Shown here one piece after another: positions 57,696-64,000 of a DNA stretch of 64,000 nucleotides; position 1 is the stretch's first letter; each line of letters starts with the position of its first letter. Source of the stretch: Nyssa sinensis (lineage: Eukaryota; Streptophyta; Magnoliopsida; Cornales; Nyssaceae); assembly GCA_008638375.1 (NCBI GenBank), contig CM018052.1, positions 7,051,506-7,115,505 on the forward strand. Reading direction: 5' to 3'. The notes under the pieces were generated by a model. The model saw only the letters and a program-made list of their open reading frames with translations, was not told the DNA's origin and searched no databases. Position numbers and translations under genes: made by a program.

Positions 57696-59022
57696 TTATC
57701 GTTGCTGAAGTGCTGCATCTACTTCCAAGAACCCATATGTCATGGAAAATCTGTGACAAACTGAACCTCTCCGCAAAATATCCAAGTAGCTTCTTACTTG
57801 CTCTCCCCTTTAACATCCAGCCGTATCAAATCCTGAACAACCAAAATAGGAACACATCCACCCATCAATCATTCATCCAACAATTAATACAACGAGATCC
57901 ATTCCGTGCAGCGAACTGCTTCGCTCTGCACTTCCATCCATTAATCCACCATTCCATTATCACAAGGTTGTCAAACCACTGGTGCACAAGTTCATGGACT
58001 ACAATAGTTGCAGTCTTCTTCAACAACTACTAATTTAGAGCCCTCAATCAAACAACTGCATGAGCTTTCTATCATCTGATGCCAACTACAGTTGAAGCCA
58101 ATTCTGCTTCTATCAGACTGCTTCAATTTTAGCTGCTTACCGCAACTCCCCCAATTTCTCTCGTCTGCCGTTCATGGACAATACCAACGTGCTTCATCAT
58201 CTTCAATCTCTATCAATTCAATCCATAATCCAACACCAACATACTGCTGCAATTTCTTCCAATTATTCACAGTAATCACAACGCCCGAATGTATTCCCAA
58301 GGTTGACTTCTTGGATCAAAATTAGTGACACGAATTCTGAACCCAGTTTGGTTTCGACTGTTCTGAAGTGATTTTCAAACGAATAGTCAAATAGTGGAGT
58401 TGAAATCTCAGGAGGACCATTACCGTGAGTCTCCCCTGCTCCAATGCTACACCAATATACACATATATCTATATACATCCCCCTAAAAATCTGCAGCAAC
58501 CAACCCATTCAAATTAATCAACCATTGTGCTTCCGTCTCTCCTCCATCTCCACAAAATTGCAACATCAATCCCAGCATCAACAACTCCAAATCACGCCCC
58601 CGACATTACAAACCCGCCAAAGCACCATCGCACCGCTACACAACGCAACAATATGTATGTATATATATATATATATTTACATATCTCTGCATCGCTACTT
58701 AATTCGAACAACCCAACACCAACACGCTACCACCATTTGCCACAAGATGTATCAGAATCCCTTACCTGAATCAAGAGGCCCCAACAATTTGCACCGTTTT
58801 GCTACTAGTTCGGCTGAATCAGATTTCCTGTACCAACACGCTGCTGCACTTCCGTTGCTTATGGAGCAAACGGTTGGCCTCTACTTGCTGAACCCGTGAT
58901 TTCACCTTCATGTTGAGCCAACCGTTCCTTCTCAAAAATGAATTCTGCTTCCATTTTAGTGGTTTGCTACAGCTCTCCCGATTTCTCTCTCTCTCAATTA
59001 AAAATCCATTCTGTGAAGCCCC

Positions 59023-59059
<37 letters not shown>

Positions 59060-59754
59060 TTACAAGATTCATGCTAGAAATTTCCTCCCCTAGTTTTTCT
59101 GCAGACAGATCCTAGAATTCTCTAGATTCTTCCCTCCTAATTTTCTGCAGATAGAGATATAGATAGTGGCTTATTCTAGAATTCTCCCATTTCCTTTGGT
59201 CACGTGGTCAACAATACGGCTGCTTCTCCTTTCTCAGATTCTAGCAGTTTCCACATAAGACTACCTAGATGCAAATATATATATATATATATATAATATT
59301 TCCTTTTGGTTCTAGCAGTTTCTACAAGTTGCTATATAGCTACATAAATATATATGTTTTCTAAAATCTGCCACACTCCCTTTTATTATTATAAAATATA
59401 CTTCTATATATTTTATTTTTATATAACTATATTAATATTTTATTTCATAAAATATTATATTATAAGTTACCGATAAATGTGTCAGAAAGTTGGGGCTCGG
59501 TTCATTATCATTTATTTTTGTAATTAATAATTCGTATCAATCCCATTTATTTATCCCGACAATCGGTTGACCGGGTCATTTATTTCCCGAGCCTATATTA
59601 TTTTTAGTGATCTAGATTAATTTTATGTTTTCTAATAATTAATTCATTAATGGCTCACTATATTTTGAGCTATTTCAATTTATTAACGTCAGATAGTATA
59701 TTTTCCTTAAGTCGGGGTGTAGTTTGGGTTATGTCGGATTTTCGAGATATTACA

Positions 59755-60720
59755 TAACATACTTGAATAAAACAAAACTAAATTAATTTGTGTTCCTCAA
59801 ACTTCTTCTCTATACGCCCCGCACAGCTCCTGCCGCACGTCTTGTGCGCCACCTCCCCCTGGCTTCTTTTCTTCCGTGCTTTAAATACCCCAGGAGCTTT
59901 TAGTCCTAGACGCCTGCCCCACAGCAGCCTCGTTTTTTTTCCAGCCCACTGCCGTGACACGCCCAGCCAAAGCCCAGCTATTTTTCACTTTTCTTTCTTT
60001 CTCTTTGCTTTGCCTCCGCACTTGTTGACTTTCCTTTTGTTTTTCTTTTCTTTCTATTTCTATTTTCTTTTGCTTTTGCCTTTCTTTCCAGCTTTGACTT
60101 TTCTTATTTTTTTTTATTTCTTTTCCCTTCATTCAGCCATGCCTTGCCAAGCCCACAGCCCACAATTGAAAACAGAATGACAGAAATTATTAAAAACATG
60201 TTGGAACTTATGAACTATTTTTCTACCTGATAACGACTGAATCTTGGTTTGGTCTCTTGATGAAAGTAGTAGACCTGGATGATTAGATAATTTTAGGCTT
60301 TCGAATCACCTGATTTGGGCTTCGGAAACTCAAGTTATGACCCATTGAAGTTGACTGGTCGGACAGGAATCTAACTGCTCGGATCAGCTTTCCAGGCCTG
60401 ATTTTGAAACAATGTTTGGAGGCCCAAACGAACTCGGATTTTTGTAAACCAGACCTTTCTGAAAAGCTCAAGACGTCCTCTAAAAACTTCATGAAGACCA
60501 CTTCCTCATTCTCGAATTCTAACACCATCCAGATCTCAAGTGAAGCTCCATAGGTTGAAATGTCTAAAATCTAGAAATTGCACATTATACTCGAAATCTA
60601 TTCTTTTATCTTCAATGCTTCCTAATTAAATTAATTAATTAATTAGCTCACTTAAACAGAAAATATATCATAAAACTAAATATAAAGGAATTAAAAATAT
60701 TAAATATTATGCTCTTATCA
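59755..60720. other. U3 part of the H LTR
   Basis: Non-coding; pyrimidine-rich on the plus strand at 59990-60130, AT-rich near 60600-60720. The reading frame over 59788-60180 is compositional. Confidence 0.6.
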
Positions 60721-60737
60721 AATTCTCCCACACTTAG
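60721..60737 (-). other. polypurine tract of element H
   Basis: The minus strand reads CTAAGTGTGGGAGAATT just before the LTR start TGATAAGAGC. Confidence 0.7.
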
Positions 60738-61610
60738 TTTTTACACGTCCTCGTGTAAACAAAAACTGAGAACAAAACAAAAAGTTCACTTGAATCCATT
60801 CAACCAAACTTTCAAAGGTCTTAAGTTCAATAGCTCATCCATGAAAATTAACGCTAACTAGTCAGAATTTGGTTAATACTTCATCAATCAATTCGCAACA
60901 ACAACCTTGTCATTTTCTACAAAACAATTTCAAAATTCAAGTGTATGCATGCAAGTACCTTTCCTATGATCAACATGAATACACAACTAAATCCACATGG
61001 GAGAACAACTATGCACTCCATTTCAAGACTCGAAACATAGCTCTTCCACTATTACTTTTCACAAAATTACTTTTTTTTTTCTTTTTCTAGGTGAGTGCAT
61101 TTTATACTCCATCTCACCTTTTGCATGCGTTTTTGAGTGAGTGTGTTTTACGCTCCATCTCAACCCACCAGTGAGTGTGTTTTACGCTCCTTTACGCTCC
61201 ATCTCAACCCACCAGTGAGTGCGTTTTACGCTCCATCTCAACCCACCACATGATTTACTTACTTTTCTTTTCTTTTTTATTCATTTCTCTAACATAGCTC
61301 CATAATTAGAAAATAAAATGAGTAGTTCAGCAAGTTCTAAGTCTTGAAACCAATGCACATAGTTAGACACCCATACAACTTAGCTAATAAAACATGTATC
61401 TCATACTCAAGTAGTGATGCTCATAAAAATAAAAACAAATCAGTTTTCAACAGTTCAAGTGTGGATTGTGACTTGGTCATTATTATTCATCAATTAATTA
61501 AACATAAACCAAAATCTACAAGTCAGCCTTAATTCTCACACATTCATTGGAGACCTTCAAGAGTTAGCCAAATAAAATCCAAACAAAACCATCCAATTCT
61601 GCACACAAAA

Positions 61611-61647
<37 letters not shown>

Positions 61648-61890
61648 TGGGAAAACAAAAATAAAAATAAAAATTCAGCAACACTAACAAAGTAAACAAA
61701 GCAAAGTAAACAAAGTGCCAAATCCTTTCCCCCCACACTTAAACCTTACATTGTCCCCAATGTAAGATAATGATGCAAAGAAGAAATGACAAAAATAAAA
61801 AGAAAAAGGGAAAGAAATTCAAATCTGGTTTCTTGGGTTGCCTCCCAAGCAGCGCATTTGTTTCACGTCGTTTGCCCGACAACTTGCTCC
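60738..61890 (-). other. 3' untranslated region of element H
   Basis: It holds a 34-bp tandem repeat (61100-61253, GTGAGTGTGTTTTACGCTCC units), a TA microsatellite (61613-61646), and near 61830-61860 the minus-strand phrase GCGCTGCTTGGGAGGCAACC. That phrase is commonly found just after the polyprotein stop in plant Tat/Athila-type elements. No gene. Confidence 0.65.
61100..61253. repeat. 34-bp tandem repeat in the H 3' UTR
   Basis: Four or five units of GTGAGTGTGTTTTACGCTCC plus ATCTCAACCCACCA, one with an internal 9-bp duplication. Confidence 0.85.
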
Positions 61891-62295
61891 TCAACCTACC
61901 TCCAAATTTTCCTTACTTGTTTGGTCAAAAACTTCCTGCACTAAAGGGTTAATAACATCAATAGCAAAAACATGATTAATATCACTAGGGTACCTCATGG
62001 CCTCATAAATGTTGAATTGAATCTTTTCACCATCAAATTCCATGGTCAAGGTACCATTATGCACATCAATCATTGTTCTAGCCATTTTCAAGAATGGTCT
62101 CCCCAATAAAATATGTACAGGATTAAGAGATGTATCATTATCCATATCCACAATGTAAAAATCTGCAGGAAATATTAATTGATTCACCTGCACTAACAAA
62201 TCCTCAATCACCCCTTCAGGGTAAGCATTAGTACGATCAGCCAACTGTATAATAACACTAGTTTTTTTCAAAGAACCTAGATTTAAACTTGGCCT
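61891..62295 (-). pseudogene. pro: protease domain of element H, isolated
   Basis: The minus strand reads SLNLGSLKKTSVIIQLADR, NAYPEGVIEDLLVQVNQLIF, PVHILLGRPFLKMARTMIDV, then GTLTMEFDGEKIQFNIYEAM. This is the aspartic protease region of Tat/Athila-type Gag-Pol. The N-terminal part with the D-T/L-G active site is cut off at about 62300 by the junction with element F. The frame runs through SIDVI-like sequence (FAIDVINPLVQEVF) and stops at 61891, directly before the 3' UTR phrase, so RT and integrase were never present in this copy or were deleted precisely. Confidence 0.85.
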
Positions 62296-62304
62296 AACTT
62301 CATT

Positions 62305-63560
62305 TAAGTGAACAACTCGGGATACATTCCATGCATCTCTGCTTCACGTTCCCATGTTGCTTCCTCACTGGTGTGATTTTTCCACAAAACTTTCACCAGT
62401 GGGATTGCCTTGTTACATAAAGTCTTTTCCTTTCGATCTAGAATTCGCACTGGTTGTTCTTCATGTTACAAGTCCTGCCTTAACTTGAGTGGCTCATATT
62501 CAATAACCCATCCTAGTTCTTGTACACACTACCTCATCATTGATACATAGAACACGTGGTGTACTTTTTCTAACTCGGGTGGTAGTGCCAAACTATATGC
62601 GACTCGTCCAACTCTTTTCAAGATCTCAAATGGACCAATATAGCGAGGACTTAACTTGCCCTTCTTGCCGAACCGGAGTACCCCTTTTAATGGTGACACC
62701 TTAAGGAACACGAGGTCACCTACTTCAAATTCAAGATCCTTCCTTCGGTTGTCAGCATAACTCTTGTATCGACTCTAGGCCGTCTGCAACTTACTCCAAA
62801 TTTTCTAAATTTGTTCAGTGGTGTCCTGGACTAGATCCGGTCCGAGTAACTTCTGCTCACTAGTTTCAGCCCAACATAGTGGAGATCGACACCTTCTTCC
62901 GTACAGTGCTTCATACGGTGCCATTTTGATGCTGGCTTGATAGCTGTTATTGTAGGCGAACTCAACTAATGGAAAATGTTCTGCCCAATTTCCCTTGAAA
63001 TCTAATGCACACAGCCGTAACATATCCTCTAGCATTTGTATCACTCGTTCAGACTGCCCATCTGTCTGTGGTTGATATGCTGTACTGAATTTGAGTTCAG
63101 TGTCAAGTGTCCTTTACAAACTCTTCCAAAATTGTGACTCAAACCGAGGGTCTCGATCAGACAGAATGGATAAGGGCGTGCCGCGCAAGCGTACAATCTC
63201 CTGGATGTACAACGTAGCTAGCCTTTCCATGCTATGTGTTGTTTTTACAGGCAGAAAATGCATAAACTTGGTCAACCTATCCACGATGACCCAAATAGCA
63301 TCGAAGCCCTTTGGGGACTTGGGAAATCCGGATACGAAATCTATGGTGATGTGGTCCCACTTCCATTCTGGAATAAGGAGTGGTTGCTAGAGTCCGTTGG
63401 GGCGTTGATGCTTAACCTTTACTTATTGGCAACGTGTATAGTGGGCGATAAAGTCAGCTACGTCCCTCTTCAATCAAGGCGACCAATACAGCTCTTTGAG
63501 GTCGTGATACATCTTTGTATTTCTAGGGTGTATCGTAAACCTTGAAGCATGAGCTTCTTC
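62305..63560 (-). pseudogene. int: integrase and chromodomain-like tail of element F
   Basis: From right to left: zinc-binding region ([16 protein letters not shown] ... TRCQ, with TAG after it), core with [31 protein letters not shown] and DGQSERVIQ, then EALYGRRCRSPLCW, KVSPLKGVLRFGKK, GPFEILKRVGRVAYSLALPP and a tail with [22 protein letters not shown] and MYPELF. TAG codons interrupt it at about 62525, 62800 and 63110. Truncated after the stop. Confidence 0.88.
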
Positions 63561-64000
63561 CAAAATTTCTCTCTTCAATTCGGTTATCTTGGGCACACAT
63601 AACCTACCTCGATATCGCAAAACTCCCTCTCGAATCTCAAAGTCAATTTTTCCAGTTGCCTCTACTTCCTCACGTATTTTGACTAGCTCCTCATCCTGAG
63701 ATTGACCTGCTTTGATCCGTCCCACCAATGTAGACCCAATTGTCAGACTGGCCAGATAAGTCACGCTACCTAGTGGGATCACCTCAATGCCTATCTCGTC
63801 TAGGTTTTGAATCAATTCCTTCTGTGTAGTAATCATGTAGGCGAGATTGCCAGACCTTCGGCTTAAGGCATCGGCCACCACATTAGCCTTGCTGGGATGG
63901 TACTGGATTATCACATCATAGTCTTTGAACAATTCAAGCCAACGCCGTTGCCTCATATTCAACTCCTTCTGTGTAAAAAAGTACTTCAGTCTCTTATGAT
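63561..64000 (-). pseudogene. RNase H end and linker of element F (partial)
   Basis: The minus strand reads [33 protein letters not shown], then the linker to integrase with [16 protein letters not shown] and [12 protein letters not shown]. The frame is open from 63962 to 63474. The upstream RNase H and RT continue beyond the right edge. Confidence 0.88.

Larger units (their letters stand above)
56049..59754 (-). mobile_element. solo LTR S4 (3.7 kb), sense on minus strand, with captured sequence
   Basis: The plus strand starts TGTCACATCCCGCACC and ends TTTCGAGATATTACA, flanked by TAACA, with no internal region. It contains a 51/61-bp alternating minisatellite (56900-57112), a splice-like acceptor at 56557, a decayed donor at 57371, and a 109-codon frame with RNA polymerase largest-subunit similarity at 57369-57695. 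The U3 end (58990-59500) is TA-rich. Confidence 0.9.
50306..60720 (-). repeat. 3' LTR of element H, interrupted by S3 and S4
   Basis: In sense (minus) it begins TGATAAGAGCATAATATT at 60720 and ends ...ACGACACGCTTCCA at 50306. Near its end is CTCTGTGGGATCGACCCTTA, a phrase common just before the end of plant Tat/Athila-type LTRs. Net length is 1799 bp. Non-nested parts are 50306-50495, 55396-56048 and 59755-60720; they contain no gene. Confidence 0.72.
50306..62300 (-). mobile_element. Tat/Athila-type element H, non-autonomous and truncated
   Basis: Minus-strand element with a 1.8-kb 3' LTR (after subtracting S3 and S4), polypurine tract, long 3' UTR and a lone protease frame. No RT, RNase H or integrase lies between protease and the 3' UTR. 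At about 62300 the protease joins the C-terminal end of integrase of another element (F) without an LTR border, so the 5' part was lost. It interrupts LTR G2; the expected duplication AGTCT at 50301-50305 has no partner in the window. Confidence 0.7.
62300..64000 (-). mobile_element. Tekay/Del-like element F, pol 3' half, runs off right edge
   Basis: Minus-strand RNase H, integrase and chromodomain-like tail ending YPELFT with a stop near 62305, after which the sequence switches at once to the H protease: no 3' UTR, PPT or LTR of F is present. It is related to A but clearly a separate family. Confidence 0.85.

Noticed and set aside
57647..58899. Plus-strand frames in S4 (128 and 151 codons)
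   Set aside because: They are antisense to the LTR, rich in Gln/His/Asn/Thr from AC-rich sequence, and show no domain; the minus-strand polymerase-like frame is the supported one.
59788..60180. 130-codon plus frame rich in Phe/Leu
   Set aside because: Comes from a pyrimidine-rich tract in the H LTR; no domain.

Overview
The window is plant nuclear DNA made almost entirely of Ty3/gypsy LTR retrotransposons inserted into one another; I see no intact host gene. A flowering plant is indicated by Tekay/Del-like chromovirus gag-pol with a chromodomain-like integrase tail, by Tat-lineage elements (tRNA-Arg-type primer site, second RNase H, antisense extra ORF), by initiator-tRNA-Met primer sites (TGGTATCAGAGC) and by long AT-rich LTRs. 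The species cannot be fixed from the sequence.

Layout. 1-4152: 5' part of a minus-strand element (T1; gag remnant, PBS, 5' LTR), which continues beyond the left edge and sits in the 5' LTR of element B. 4153-43362: element B (plus strand, Tekay-like), with gag and half of protease at 4313-6490, a solo LTR S1 at 6491-10706 (target duplication GTTTA), the rest of protease, then element C at 10862-37240 (duplication GTTGG), then RT, RNase H, integrase and the 3' LTR at 37246-43362. Element C (minus strand, Tat-like, 548-bp LTRs) is split in its integrase by element A at 16795-31590 (minus strand, Tekay-like, duplication ACAAT). The left LTR of A is split by solo LTR S2 at 17411-21012 (duplication TATAA). 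The visible order is host LTR D > B > C > A > S2.

43363-64000 is an older mosaic: an LTR fragment (D) in a decayed Tat-like gag (E, 44414-46030), truncated LTRs G1 and G2 (47022-50305), a Tat/Athila-type element H (1.8-kb LTR at 50306-60720, split by solo LTRs S3 at 50496-55395 and S4 at 56049-59754; then 3' UTR and a lone protease up to about 62300), and the integrase/RNase H end of another Tekay-like element (F) running off the right edge.

The most interesting signals are: (i) a short reading frame in solo LTR S4 that resembles the C-terminal catalytic region of the largest subunit of a nuclear RNA polymerase, probably Pol IV or Pol V, suggesting capture of a host silencing-gene fragment by an LTR; (ii) a second candidate captured exon in LTR G2; (iii) a conserved arrangement of donor, 53-104-nt exon and acceptor signals inside the long LTRs of several families, suggesting a spliced 5' leader; (iv) a three-exon antisense gene in the 3' region of element C; and (v) premature stops that are nearly all TAG in CHG contexts, as expected from decay of methylated cytosine.
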